Part shown: piece after piece, positions 16,724 to 24,899 of the stretch | Layout of the letters: every line of letters begins with the position of its first letter | Position numbering within the stretch: the stretch's first letter is position 1 | DNA from: Sphingobium sp. V4 | GTDB lineage: Bacteria > Pseudomonadota > Alphaproteobacteria > Sphingomonadales > Sphingomonadaceae | Reading direction: 5' to 3' | NCBI RefSeq assembly: GCF_029590555.1 | Contig: NZ_CP081001.1 | Coordinates: forward strand, 558,001-622,000 | DNA length: 64,000 nt | The notes under the pieces: model-generated | Told to the model about the DNA's origin: nothing | Databases searched by the model: none | What the model saw: only the letters and a program-made list of their open reading frames with translations | Translations under genes and position numbers: made by a program

Positions 16724-16738
16724 GAACATTACGGGAAC
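16724..16738 (-). promoter_or_regulatory. Alphaproteobacterial LexA box (GTTC-N7-GTTC)
   Basis: The minus strand reads GTTCCCGTAATGTTC, an exact match to the alphaproteobacterial SOS operator. It lies between the SRAP gene (start 16670, leftward) and the 58-residue gene (start 16746, rightward) and could control both. On the + strand TTGACC at 16711-16716 is followed after 18 bp by GAACAT, a possible promoter with the LexA box across the -10 region. Confidence 0.85.
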
Positions 16739-16745
16739 ATTGAGC

Positions 16746-16922
16746 ATGCATCGCCCTCTCCCCGAATCCGATCCTCTCGCCCGCGAGTTCACCGAGATCA
16801 TGAAGCAGATCGAGGCCGGCCAGCCCATGCACCCGATGGAGATATGGGAGCTGGTCGTTCAACTGCGCGAGGCTGGCGCGATCGGTTGGGCGAACAGGCT
16901 GGCGGAGCATCTGCCGGATTAG
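16746..16922 (+). CDS. 58-residue hypothetical protein next to LexA box
   Basis: This is a helical small protein (EFTEIMKQIEAGQPMHPMEI, then LREAGAIGWANRLAEHL). The start codon is only 8 bp from the LexA box and no ribosome binding site is present, so the transcript may be nearly leaderless. It is divergent from the SRAP gene and converges on the lysis genes. It could be a small SOS-induced phage protein; function is unknown. Confidence 0.6.
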   Translation: MHRPLPESDPLAREFTEIMKQIEAGQPMHPMEIWELVVQLREAGAIGWANRLAEHLPD

Positions 16923-16931
16923 AGAGCGTGG

Positions 16932-17072
16932 CTAGGGGATCGGGCAAAGGCGATCTGCCGCGCGCTGGGCGAGGAGCAGCGCCGCGCGCGCATTGTCGCA
17001 GGTCGCATAGCCCTGGACGGTGGCGCAGCCGGTGAGCAGCAAGACCGCTGCGGCGAGGGCGGCGCGGGTCAT
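16932..17072 (-). CDS. 46-residue lipoprotein overlapping endolysin (o-spanin candidate)
   Basis: This short protein has a signal sequence ending in a lipobox, LLLTGC, with Cys16 as the lipidation site, followed by 30 exported residues containing two more Cys. The start overlaps the endolysin stop (ATGA), so it is the last gene of the lysis cassette. Outer-membrane spanins (Rz1 type) are tiny lipoproteins in this place, but they are usually proline-rich, which this is not. No clear Rz partner with an N-terminal anchor and coiled coil is embedded here. Confidence 0.6.
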   Translation of the reverse strand: MTRAALAAAVLLLTGCATVQGYATCDNARAALLLAQRAADRLCPIP

Positions 17073-17755
17073 GCGGCGCGCCGCTTCGCATAGGCATTGG
17101 CCAGCTTTTCGTCATAGCGATTCTCGCGGTACGCCGTGCCGTTATAGCCGCGCGCAAAGCCCGCCCAGTCGCCCCGCTGGAGCGCAGCCTTCAGCCCACG
17201 CCCTTCCACGAACCGGACGAATGCCTCCAGCTGGTCGCCCTCTGTCTGCGCCTGCCGCCAGGCGAAGGCCCAGGGGTCATAGGCGCCGCAGACCGCATAG
17301 TTTTCGCCGAGGATCTGGAAGGCCCCATAGCTGGCCGACATGAAGCCCGCGTCCACGTCGAGCGCCACGGCGTCGAGCAGCTGCTGCCACCGGCCGTCCT
17401 GCGATCGCGGGTAAAGGGCACGGTTCCAGGTCCGCGACGACAGCCTGGGGTGCGACCGGTCGAAGCGATGGCCGGTCGAGCGGCTGAACCGGTGCGGCTC
17501 GAAGAGGATCGTGGGCCGCCCGTCAATGAAAGCGTCGCCTGCCGCCTCGACGTCATAGACCGCCCAGATCTTCGCCTCCTCGACCGCCAGCAGCGCGGCG
17601 GCCTGGGCGATGTCGGTCGCGGTGATGGGATAGTCCGGCCCCTCGGTCATGCACGCGAGGAGCGCGGCCTTGCTGATCGGCCCGAACTTTCCATCGATCG
17701 CGCCGGAATAAAGGCCGAGCGCGTGCAGCCGCCGCTGAAGATCAGCGTGGTTCAT
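17069..17755 (-). CDS. Endolysin: peptidoglycan-binding domain plus N-acetylmuramidase
   Basis: This is a 228-residue protein. Residues about 3-45 are a peptidoglycan-binding domain (LQRRLHALGLYSGAIDGKFG). Residues about 55-220 are an N-acetylmuramidase domain with ILFEPHRFSR (Glu expected catalytic), SASYGAFQILGENY and the C-terminal GYNGTAYRENRYDEKLANAY. It cleaves the glycan backbone at the end of infection. There is no signal peptide, so it needs a holin or pinholin for access; the two small membrane genes upstream are candidates. It is coupled to the lipoprotein gene downstream. Confidence 0.9.
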   Translation of the reverse strand: MNHADLQRRLHALGLYSGAIDGKFGPISKAALLACMTEGPDYPITATDIAQAAALLAVEEAKIWAVYDVEAAGDAFIDGRPTILFEPHRFSRSTGHRFDRSHPRLSSRTWNRALYPRSQDGRWQQLLDAVALDVDAGFMSASYGAFQILGENYAVCGAYDPWAFAWRQAQTEGDQLEAFVRFVEGRGLKAALQRGDWAGFARGYNGTAYRENRYDEKLANAYAKRRAA

Positions 17756-17784
17756 GATTGATGCTCCTGATTGATGGGCCGTTT

Positions 17785-18153
17785 TCAGGCCTTGTCGGAT
17801 GACTTCCGGGACTGACGACGATCGCGCCGCGCGGACAGTTCGGCCTCCATCTGCCGCACATGCGCGGCATTGTTGGCGCGGTGCCTGATATGCCGGCTCA
17901 TCCGGCCGAACAGCAGCAGGATGATGCCGATCGTCATGATGGTGACCGCCCAGCCGTCAAAGACGCCCTGGCCGGGCTGGTAGGCCCAGATCGGCGGCAC
18001 AGTCAGGAACGAGCCAGACCCCATCATGCCCAGCCCCGCGCGCTCGGTCGGCTTGTAGTCGTCATAGAACTCGACCAGCTTGAAGGCGACGATCAGGGTG
18101 ACCGCAACGCGCAGGCAGGTGTTGAGCAGGTCGAAAACGAAGAAATCGTTCAT
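17785..18153 (-). CDS. Small membrane protein, holin candidate
   Basis: This 122-residue protein has hydrophobic segments near residues 8-27 and 72-95, with a third weaker one (GSFLTVPPIWAYQ) between, and a strongly basic C-terminal tail (RHIRHRANNAAHV and RRDRRQSRKSSDKA). Position directly before the endolysin, size and a charged tail fit a holin or antiholin. The start overlaps the upstream membrane gene (ATGA). No named family is recognised. Confidence 0.6.
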   Translation of the reverse strand: MNDFFVFDLLNTCLRVAVTLIVAFKLVEFYDDYKPTERAGLGMMGSGSFLTVPPIWAYQPGQGVFDGWAVTIMTIGIILLLFGRMSRHIRHRANNAAHVRQMEAELSARRDRRQSRKSSDKA

Positions 18154-18461
18154 TGCCCGTCTCCTTTCGTGCCGAGGAGACGCTCGATCAGCTGAATGAG
18201 CCTGGGCAATAGGATATTCGAGCCTGCTCCCATGATGTAGGTGATGAAGGATGCGGCGCGTGGCTCGGCGGCCGGCACCTTGATGATCGAATGTGCGACC
18301 CACGGACTGACGAAGATCGCGAAGGAGAAGCCGACGAACAGCGTCAGCCCGATCTCCATCCCGGTCATCTTCTTCCAAGGCCGGAAGGCGAGCGCGGTCA
18401 CTGCGCCCGCCAGCGCCGCCATGATCGTATAGGCGATGGCGCTGAATGGTTCTGTGTTCAT
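18150..18461 (-). CDS. Small membrane protein, second holin-like gene
   Basis: This 103-residue protein has three likely membrane helices: residues 8-27 (AIAYTIMAALAGAVTALAF), 36-56 (IGLTLFVGFSFAIFVSPWV) and 72-90. It is coupled by ATGA to the next membrane gene, so the pair may form a holin/antiholin unit or a two-component membrane complex serving lysis. The assignment rests on position and topology only. Confidence 0.6.
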   Translation of the reverse strand: MNTEPFSAIAYTIMAALAGAVTALAFRPWKKMTGMEIGLTLFVGFSFAIFVSPWVAHSIIKVPAAEPRAASFITYIMGAGSNILLPRLIQLIERLLGTKGDGQ

Positions 18462-18514
18462 GATTGGGCGCACCTCCTCGGCGCTTCGCCTTCCAAGCAG
18501 ATAGGGCGGACGCG

Positions 18515-18802
18515 TCAGACCTGCTGCGCGTCCACCATGGCCTGGACCCGCGCCACTTCGCCCTCGTAGAACGCGGTGACCTGACGGACCACGTTGATGA
18601 CGTTGCCGATCTGGCTGTAGGGCCAACCCATTTCGGGCGCCGGGGCCAGCTGCGGGACCAGCGCCTCAAGATCGGTAGCCAGGGTGCCGGCCTTGCCATT
18701 CTTGAGCGCGGCGAGGATGGCCTTCAGCCCTTCGAGGTTAGCGACGGAAATTTGCCGGTCGATTTCATTGCGCTGGGCAATCAGTTCTGCGGGGGTTGGC
18801 AT
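18515..18802 (-). CDS. Hypothetical helical phage protein
   Basis: This 95-residue, largely alpha-helical soluble protein runs from ELIAQRNEIDRQISVANLEG to an end at RVQAMVDAQQV. ATG 18802 has AAAGGA 8 bp upstream; a longer frame to 18850 lacks such a site. Third-position G/C use fits the late genes. It belongs to the lysis/tail-end group; function is unknown. Confidence 0.6.
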   Translation of the reverse strand: MPTPAELIAQRNEIDRQISVANLEGLKAILAALKNGKAGTLATDLEALVPQLAPAPEMGWPYSQIGNVINVVRQVTAFYEGEVARVQAMVDAQQV

Positions 18803-18986
18803 GGTGAAAGTCCTTTCTGGTTGGTGAGCGGGTGCGAAGCGTCGAGACATTTCCGCTGAGTGTCGTGATTGCGCAGGACTGCGTGGACACGGTGCTCTCC
18901 AGCTTCCTCACGCGGCGTTGCAGGAGCAGGCCGTTGATGCCGGCGAGCAGCATGGCGACCGTTAGGATGTCGATCGCCATGGTCAT
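18765..18986 (-). CDS. Small single-pass membrane protein
   Basis: This 73-residue protein starts with a hydrophobic helix (IDILTVAMLLAGINGLLL) followed by a basic heptad-like stretch (QRRVRKLESTVSTQSCAITT) that could be coiled coil. ATG 18986 is coupled (ATGA) to the gene above; ATG 18980 is better spaced from an AGGGGG. The 3' end overlaps the following gene by 38 bp. An N-terminal anchor plus coiled coil is the layout of an inner-membrane spanin, which makes this one possible Rz-like candidate. Confidence 0.5.
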   Translation of the reverse strand: MTMAIDILTVAMLLAGINGLLLQRRVRKLESTVSTQSCAITTLSGNVSTLRTRSPTRKDFHHANPRRTDCPAQ

Positions 18987-19186
18987 TCCCCCTTTTGCAC
19001 GATGGGCTTCGCGATGACCTGAGGAGCAGCCTTCGCGGGCGCTTCTTCCGGATCGAGGCCGTCGATCTCGTCGAGCGTGTCGGCGACATTGATCGGCGTC
19101 GTCTTGCCAGGCTGATTGAACAGCGCGAAGCCATAGCTCCACGGGTTGCCTTCGAACGACGGGGGAAAGCGGGCTAGCGTAGCCAT
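18983..19186 (-). CDS. Small hypothetical phage protein
   Basis: This 67-residue acidic protein contains NPWSYGFALFNQPGKTTPIN and an Ala/Pro/Glu-rich C-terminus. ATG 19186 is favoured by AGGACGG upstream; an in-frame ATG at 19246 would add 20 residues. It is coupled to the membrane gene below by ATGA. Function is unknown. Confidence 0.5.
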   Translation of the reverse strand: MATLARFPPSFEGNPWSYGFALFNQPGKTTPINVADTLDEIDGLDPEEAPAKAAPQVIAKPIVQKGE

Positions 19187-19367
19187 TACTGCGCCGTCCT
19201 GTTCTGGCGGTTCATCGGCATCGCAACCTGTTTTTTGGGTGGGCATTTCAGAAACAGCGGCCTTGTCGCGTTCACATCCATTTTTCGCTTCCTTGATTGT
19301 GGGCTTTCCGCACGGTTGACCGCCGCCCGCGCCGGGTTCAATCTAAGTGGGCCCGAAGGAGATCCTA

Positions 19368-20318
19368 ATGTCCGGCAACACTTTCGACTCGTGGATGCGC
19401 CTCACGAGAGATGAACTGGCCGCTCGATGTGTGTTGTTCGAGCTTGAGAACGCCCAACTTAAGACGGCGCGCGGCGGCAGCGAGATACAAGGTGTGAGGT
19501 TCGCCCTGGCATCGCAGTATTGCAAAGGTCGTGGCATAGAGGTTGGAGCGGGCGATCGCCCTTTTCCGCTGCCCGACGGCGCAACGGCTCTATACGGAGA
19601 CTGTCGCGATCAGGAGGAGTTGTCGCGTTATTTTGGGTCTCAGGTCCAGAGCCCGCACGGAATTATTGATGCGGAGACATTCTTGGGGGTGGAGCGTGGC
19701 AGCGCGGACTTCGTCATTTCCGCCCATGTCATCGAACATCTTTTCAACCCCCTCGGATCGCTTGAAGCGATCGCCCGAGTTCTTAGAAACGGGGGGCATG
19801 CGATCATTGCTGCACCTGAGATGAAGCAAACTTTTGACCGGGACCGTCCGGTCACCTCCCTTGAGCACATCCTTCGCGACTACCTTGACGGTGGCCATGG
19901 AACTAAGCTGGAGGCATTCGCTGAACATGTCCGCTACGTTCACCCATTGAGCGCAGAAGCAATTCCAACTGATCGGGTAGCCGATGAAGCCTGGGCGCTT
20001 ATGGAGCGAGGCATGGACATTCATGTCCATGCGTGGACCCGCGATGCGTTCCTGGAGATGATCCAATATGCCTGCGGCCTGTTCGGTTTCGAACTCGTCG
20101 CCTCCGTCAGCCTCTGGAACGAAAATATAGTCGTCCTGAGGAGAGTTAGAGCGAAATCATCGGGTGACGTCTACCTGCCATGCGACCGGCGCTCCGCCGC
20201 TGCCAGGAGCGTTTCGGCAGCGGATCATCGCGGTCGCTTCGTTGATCGTGTCGACGTAAATCTCGCCGATCGGGTTTGGCGCCAGAGCAATGGGTTGCAC
20301 GCGGAAATAGGCCGATGA
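19368..20318 (+). CDS. SAM-dependent class I methyltransferase, opposite-strand cargo gene
   Basis: This 316-residue protein has an excellent AAGGAG before ATG 19368. The methyltransferase core begins with GRGIEVGAGDRPFPLP (motif I), then DFVISAHVIEHLFNPLGSLE (Methyltransf_11-like acidic and post-motif) and RVLRNGGHAIIAAPE. The natural domain seems to end near NENIVVLRRV; the last 50 or so residues are read antisense to the 3' end of the tailspike gene (overlap 20157-20318) and look like non-native extension. Orientation against the late operon, and lower G+C, mark it as a cargo (moron) gene. Such enzymes in phages can modify surface glycans; the target is unknown. Confidence 0.75.
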   Translation: MSGNTFDSWMRLTRDELAARCVLFELENAQLKTARGGSEIQGVRFALASQYCKGRGIEVGAGDRPFPLPDGATALYGDCRDQEELSRYFGSQVQSPHGIIDAETFLGVERGSADFVISAHVIEHLFNPLGSLEAIARVLRNGGHAIIAAPEMKQTFDRDRPVTSLEHILRDYLDGGHGTKLEAFAEHVRYVHPLSAEAIPTDRVADEAWALMERGMDIHVHAWTRDAFLEMIQYACGLFGFELVASVSLWNENIVVLRRVRAKSSGDVYLPCDRRSAAARSVSAADHRGRFVDRVDVNLADRVWRQSNGLHAEIGR

Positions 20319-21767
20319 CGGTGTGTAGGTGAGTCCATGCTCAAGCTGGACCTCTTTTGTTGACCCGTTGATCACTGCCAAGCCAGTGTTGCGTAGAACC
20401 ATGCCGCGCAACTGCTCTCCGTACCGCAACCCAGATAGCACTCCAGCACTCGGCAGGGCGGTCCCGGCAAAATCGCATAGGTCGACACGTCCCACCACGC
20501 CTGCACCTTCGACAATCGAAGCAATGCCGCTGAACATCTCACTCATAATCTGGACACCGTCGACATAGTCCATCTGAATATCGCGAGCGGCGCGGTCGGC
20601 ACTGCGATGCATATTCTTCATGATGCGGATGCTCGTCATAACATCATGAGCAGAACCATTCAGGCGAATGTTCGCCTCCCGAAACCCAGAGAAGGTGTTC
20701 GAACTTATGTCCACCTCGTCAATGTTTCCATATCCGTAGATGCCATAATCGGCGCCCTCGGCTGCAGCTTGCCGCCCGAGCCAATTAAGAGTGATCGTAA
20801 AAGATGATAGAGGGTTTATCACTCCATCAAGGGTGATGGCAATGCCGTTCACAACTTGGTCAACGACGTTGCCCTGCACGTCGATGTGGAGACCGCACTG
20901 AAAATTCAGGCCATATTGCCCCGCCGGGCCTAGCAAGATCCAATTATCATTAAACTCGGATCCTTCACAGCCTTGGGTTGTCTTCTGAACAGAAACGCCA
21001 TTACCTCCCAAAACATAGTTCCCATTGAAAGAACTGTTCATAAACTCATTCGTAATGAGTAGCATCAGTTCATTTGATACGCCGGTATTTTTCTCAACAT
21101 AGATACAGTCGCCAGCAGAGACCTCAATAGCAGTCGTGAATTGCGAATAATATCCTCTGGTGACGTCTACCCGATGATTGTCAAAGCCCTTGTCAATCAC
21201 CAGCGCTCGTTCGGCCAGTCCAGCCGGATTGAGCCAATAGCCTCCAGTCACCGAGGTGAAACCGCTGACGCACCTGAAAAGGCAGTCTGTTGAGGAGAGC
21301 GCCCTAATTCCGGCATGTCCCGCATTGATGTGAACCCCGCGGGGGATTTCGCGCTCCGTGATCTCGAAGAGGCGGTTATGTGGAAGGTGAACCACAGCGC
21401 CCTCGCTGTAGCTCGCAGCTTTACTGATGGCTTGATCAATTGCGATGCTGTCCGACGCAGTATTGATATACGGCACATCGCCAAGCGAGATCATTTCTGC
21501 AAGCCGGCTGCCGGCAGTTCCCGGTTCATACTCCGCTTCTTGTGAGAATGCTGCCAAGCCGGCCCCCTTGAAGCTGGCATGTGAGGCTAGGTGAGTTGCC
21601 CTGAGAAGATCCAGCAACTCCCGGATTGCAGGTAAGTCAGCCGTTTTAAGCTCAGCGGCTCCGACACTCTCTTCCGCCAACGGACCAGACGCCGGGCCCC
21701 GAGGGCCGCGTGCGCCCGCGCTAGTAAGCACAAACTGCTTCTGCTCCGTCGTCAGTATCAACGTCAT
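20157..21767 (-). CDS. Tailspike-like protein with beta-helix domain
   Basis: This 536-residue protein has a short N-terminal collagen-like stretch (GARGPRGPASGP) and a coil region (residues 35-60), then from about residue 95 pectate-lyase-type repeats (IDQAISKAASYSEGAVVHLP, typical of Pfam pectate_lyase_3 entries) with many short beta rungs. The C-terminus is a small beta domain. It is probably the receptor-binding trimer or a polysaccharide depolymerase at the tail tip. Its codon use is more A+T-rich than the rest of the tail operon, as expected for host-range genes that are swapped between phages. It is coupled (ATGA) to the gene upstream. Confidence 0.75.
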   Translation of the reverse strand: MTLILTTEQKQFVLTSAGARGPRGPASGPLAEESVGAAELKTADLPAIRELLDLLRATHLASHASFKGAGLAAFSQEAEYEPGTAGSRLAEMISLGDVPYINTASDSIAIDQAISKAASYSEGAVVHLPHNRLFEITEREIPRGVHINAGHAGIRALSSTDCLFRCVSGFTSVTGGYWLNPAGLAERALVIDKGFDNHRVDVTRGYYSQFTTAIEVSAGDCIYVEKNTGVSNELMLLITNEFMNSSFNGNYVLGGNGVSVQKTTQGCEGSEFNDNWILLGPAGQYGLNFQCGLHIDVQGNVVDQVVNGIAITLDGVINPLSSFTITLNWLGRQAAAEGADYGIYGYGNIDEVDISSNTFSGFREANIRLNGSAHDVMTSIRIMKNMHRSADRAARDIQMDYVDGVQIMSEMFSGIASIVEGAGVVGRVDLCDFAGTALPSAGVLSGLRYGEQLRGMVLRNTGLAVINGSTKEVQLEHGLTYTPSSAYFRVQPIALAPNPIGEIYVDTINEATAMIRCRNAPGSGGAPVAWQVDVTR

Positions 21768-22171
21768 GCGATGGTGACCCCCGGCTTTAGGTTGAACGCG
21801 CCCTGCCGCAGCGCGTCGGCATCGCCGTCTGGCGCAATCAGCAGGAGGTCGTGGAAAAAGATCGCATCATCACCGCCCGTGACGGCGTCGGACGACGTGC
21901 CGCCTGGCAGAGCTGCCAGCGTCGCCTGCTCGATGCGAGGCGCAATCGTTAAAACGTGGTTCGGCCCAACGGTCAGCACCAGGCCTTGACCCGACATGAC
22001 GGTGGCGAGCGATATCAGGGCGCTACCGGGCTGCGCGCCGTAATGGCGCACTTCCATGCGCGCGGTGTAGCCCGTCCAGTCGTCCACCCCTTCCTCGCCC
22101 GTTAAGGTAAGGGTCTCGGAATAGACGCGGTTCCGGTACGCCGTCAGCGCCTGCTGAGCGGGGTTGATCAT
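21764..22171 (-). CDS. Tail fibre/tip accessory protein
   Basis: This 135-residue, mainly beta protein contains DDWTGYTARMEVRHYGAQPG and GLVLTVGPNHVLTIAPRI, a pattern seen in small baseplate or fibre-adaptor proteins of lambda-like phages (BppU-like N-terminal type). ATG 22171 has CAGGA upstream. It lies between the tip protein and the tailspike and is translationally coupled to the latter, so it may attach the spike to the tip. The assignment is by position. Confidence 0.55.
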   Translation of the reverse strand: MINPAQQALTAYRNRVYSETLTLTGEEGVDDWTGYTARMEVRHYGAQPGSALISLATVMSGQGLVLTVGPNHVLTIAPRIEQATLAALPGGTSSDAVTGGDDAIFFHDLLLIAPDGDADALRQGAFNLKPGVTIA

Positions 22172-22193
22172 GGCGATGTCCTGCGGTTTGGGT

Positions 22194-24488
22194 CTAGGAT
22201 GCCTGCACAGTGGCAAGGCCGTAGAAGGTTACGTTGCGGCCGCTGGCGTTTAGCAACGCCACCAGGCGGACGTCATAGCTACCCGCAGCAAGGCCAGTCG
22301 CGGAGCGATCGATATCGATATGCCCCACCTCCGGTTCGCCGGCGTCAGAGGATCGTGATGTCGTCCCCGTGGCGCTCGCCCCGATGTCGGTCCAGGTGTC
22401 CGCGCCTGCGGGCGAATATTGCCATTTCATCGTTGCAGTGCGAATCGCGGCGGTCGCGCCAATATAGGCGGGTTGATAATCCAGGGAGGCAGCGGTGTTG
22501 ATAATTTCGCCAGCAGCCAGAGTGATCATCAAAGGCGAGATGATCGGCGCGAAGGAGGTTCCAGATGCTGTAGAGAAACTGTCGGTCGATTGAAATTTAC
22601 TGCTCAGCCCCGGAGCCTGACCTATGTTTTTCACGATAACAATGCGCTTGGATGGGAATTCGAGGCCGCCCACTGTTACGGCAAGGTCGATCGTCGCATT
22701 ATACCCGCTGATGTCCGTTAGCGTGACATCCCCTTTGGTTGGGCTGCCATTCGAATTATCGACCGTTGCAGTGCACCCTACACAAGCGATGGCGTAGGAT
22801 GTGGCGCCGTCCAGCTTGATCGACACGCCGTCCGACACGACTTGCGGTGAAAAGGTGTCAGGCAGCAATCCCGTGGTTACGTTCCCGGCAAAGTCCGCCG
22901 CATAGGTGCGCGTTGGCGTCACCTCAATTGACACTTGCCCCCTAACGGTGCTGGCCGCCGCGTCGTCATTCTCTTCAGGGGTCTTGAGCGAGGGAGAAGG
23001 CGGCGGCGTCCCCGTCTGCCCCAACGCATAAGGGTGCTTGCCGCTCGTCTCTGTGAATAGCGTCAGTTCGAGAATTCCGGTCGCCGGGTCCAGCTTGCGT
23101 TTCTTGATGACGCAGAGCTGGCCATCAAGGCCCTGATCAGGCAAGTTGATTGTCACTGCATCGCCTGCCTTGTAGTTGAGCATGTGCGGCTTGCAGGGCA
23201 GGACGATCGGGCCGATCTCCCTTGCGTTCATAATCTCGTAAGCGCCAAAACATGCGCCCTGGTCGCCATTCTGCACCAGGCGGAAAGTGACTTCCTTGGT
23301 CCGCTCCCCGCCGTCTGCCGTCACATATGCGCCGACCCGAACCACATTGAGCGGTACGATTTCCCACTGATTGCCCTCCAGCCGAACTCGCGGGATGACG
23401 CCGTTGATGCGCTGACGGCGCGACTGCATCGCCGGTATGCTGATTTTGCCGTCCGCCAGATCGTCGGCCCCGATGGTCCCGACCGCAACCTTGGGAGCCG
23501 TAATGGTGCAGGAAAGCCGCGCACCGTTCCAGCTGACCTCGCCGCCCCCCGCCTGTGCGATCAGCTTAAGGACGTTGAACTTGTCCTCGGTGCTCTCGAT
23601 CACCCCGCCGATTTTCCATGCGTTCGCGTCCGCTATGTTGGCTGCTTCCACGATAGAGGCGAAGTCGATGCCCTCCTTGGGAAGGCCAACGCCCATGACC
23701 CGCTTGCCATTTTGCCACCGGCCCGCCGCATAGGTCAGGTAGTGGCACCACGGATTTTCCGCCGCTGCGCCGCCGACATAGGTTGATTCGTCCTGATAAC
23801 GGCAGGCACCCGAACCTCCGGGATATGTGCTGTCCTGGCGCGGGTCATAGACCTTGACGCCATTTACGATCGTGCCGAGCTTGGGCGTTCCACTGGCGAA
23901 GCGCTTGGCATCCTTGTCGAGGCGCATGGACCAGATGCCCGCCGCCTTGCCGCTGATAGCGTGCGTCGATATCGACCAGTCGGGCAGGCCGTCATAATAG
24001 GGCCCCATGCCGGTTTCCGGGCAGTTACCCAGCTGGCGAACGACATGGAGATAGCCCGCATAATATCCGGTTGCGCTATTCCCGCTCAAGGGGATCGGAT
24101 CGAAATCCGCCTGGAAACTTTCATAGCTCTGGATCGGGCCGAGCGACCAAACCGTGACGATCGACTGATAAGGGTTCTTTGGCTTGTCGCCAGCACCATA
24201 GGCGTCGATGTGAACAATGTTGCCCGCGGTATAGGTGCGCCCCATCGCATATGGGATGCCCGCCGTCGGATCGAGCATGAACTCTGTTTGCGAGCCGGTG
24301 AAGCCGGATCCCGGTTTCTTCTGCAATAGCGATCCGGCCAATCCAGCCGCTACACTGAACCCCATAGCAATAGCGGATGCCGCTGCGGTGCCGACGCCAA
24401 GGCCGACGCCCAGAAGCGAGGTGCCACCAGTCGGTATCGCCGCAGCGACCGAAACAACAATCGCTGCGATCCTCAGTGCCTTGGCCAT
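22194..24488 (-). CDS. Central tail tip protein (lambda J-like)
   Basis: This 764-residue protein has an N-terminal hydrophobic Gly/Ala region (residues 5-55), then IPYAMGRTYTAGNIVHIDAYG, a large beta-rich core with tail-tip folds (about residues 100-480, GGEVSWNGARLSCTITAP) and C-terminal Ig/FN3-like modules (about 530-764). Order and size match host-specificity/tip proteins of siphoviruses. It forms the central tip through which DNA leaves. It is the last of the conserved tip set, after the NlpC/P60 protein. Confidence 0.8.
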   Translation of the reverse strand: MAKALRIAAIVVSVAAAIPTGGTSLLGVGLGVGTAAASAIAMGFSVAAGLAGSLLQKKPGSGFTGSQTEFMLDPTAGIPYAMGRTYTAGNIVHIDAYGAGDKPKNPYQSIVTVWSLGPIQSYESFQADFDPIPLSGNSATGYYAGYLHVVRQLGNCPETGMGPYYDGLPDWSISTHAISGKAAGIWSMRLDKDAKRFASGTPKLGTIVNGVKVYDPRQDSTYPGGSGACRYQDESTYVGGAAAENPWCHYLTYAAGRWQNGKRVMGVGLPKEGIDFASIVEAANIADANAWKIGGVIESTEDKFNVLKLIAQAGGGEVSWNGARLSCTITAPKVAVGTIGADDLADGKISIPAMQSRRQRINGVIPRVRLEGNQWEIVPLNVVRVGAYVTADGGERTKEVTFRLVQNGDQGACFGAYEIMNAREIGPIVLPCKPHMLNYKAGDAVTINLPDQGLDGQLCVIKKRKLDPATGILELTLFTETSGKHPYALGQTGTPPPSPSLKTPEENDDAAASTVRGQVSIEVTPTRTYAADFAGNVTTGLLPDTFSPQVVSDGVSIKLDGATSYAIACVGCTATVDNSNGSPTKGDVTLTDISGYNATIDLAVTVGGLEFPSKRIVIVKNIGQAPGLSSKFQSTDSFSTASGTSFAPIISPLMITLAAGEIINTAASLDYQPAYIGATAAIRTATMKWQYSPAGADTWTDIGASATGTTSRSSDAGEPEVGHIDIDRSATGLAAGSYDVRLVALLNASGRNVTFYGLATVQAS

Positions 24489-24491
24489 ATG

Positions 24492-24899
24492 TTACAGCCT
24501 CCAAGCCGCGACAGGCAGAAGCGGCTGCAAGATGGCCGCGCCCTCGGTATCTTCATGGTAGGCCAGCACCCGCCCATTGCCGACCGCCACGCCAAGCGAA
24601 CCGAAAGGCGCTTCCCCCGGAAGCATGATCAGGTCTCCCGCCCACGTCTGGGCAGGGGCAATTCGTGGAAAGATTCCGTCAAGCAATTCCGTGAGATTGG
24701 AAGCGCCGCGTTCGCCAAGCGCGATCTTCGCGGTGATGGCGCTGTGATATTGTGTGGGCGCTGGTGGTCGCTTACCCATACCGCGGGCGTGGTAATAGGC
24801 CATGCGCAAACAGTCATATCTCCCCCACGCAAAGGGCTTTCCTTCAAAACGGTCGACGGTCTTTTGCGCAGCCGCCACTCTGCGGTCATACGAACGCAC
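24492..24899 (-). CDS. NlpC/P60-like tail tip peptidase (DUF6950-like)
   Basis: This 135-residue protein contains FAWGRYDCLRMAYYHA, where Cys is the expected nucleophile, and GSLGVAVGNGRVLAYHEDTE, where a His-type second residue would be expected. This cysteine-peptidase fold is used by lambda K-like tail proteins to cut peptidoglycan during DNA entry. It starts at GTG 24899, overlapping the previous gene by 14 bp. The usual strict His is not obvious, so the enzyme may be inactive. Confidence 0.7.
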   Translation of the reverse strand: MRSYDRRVAAAQKTVDRFEGKPFAWGRYDCLRMAYYHARGMGKRPPAPTQYHSAITAKIALGERGASNLTELLDGIFPRIAPAQTWAGDLIMLPGEAPFGSLGVAVGNGRVLAYHEDTEGAAILQPLLPVAAWRL

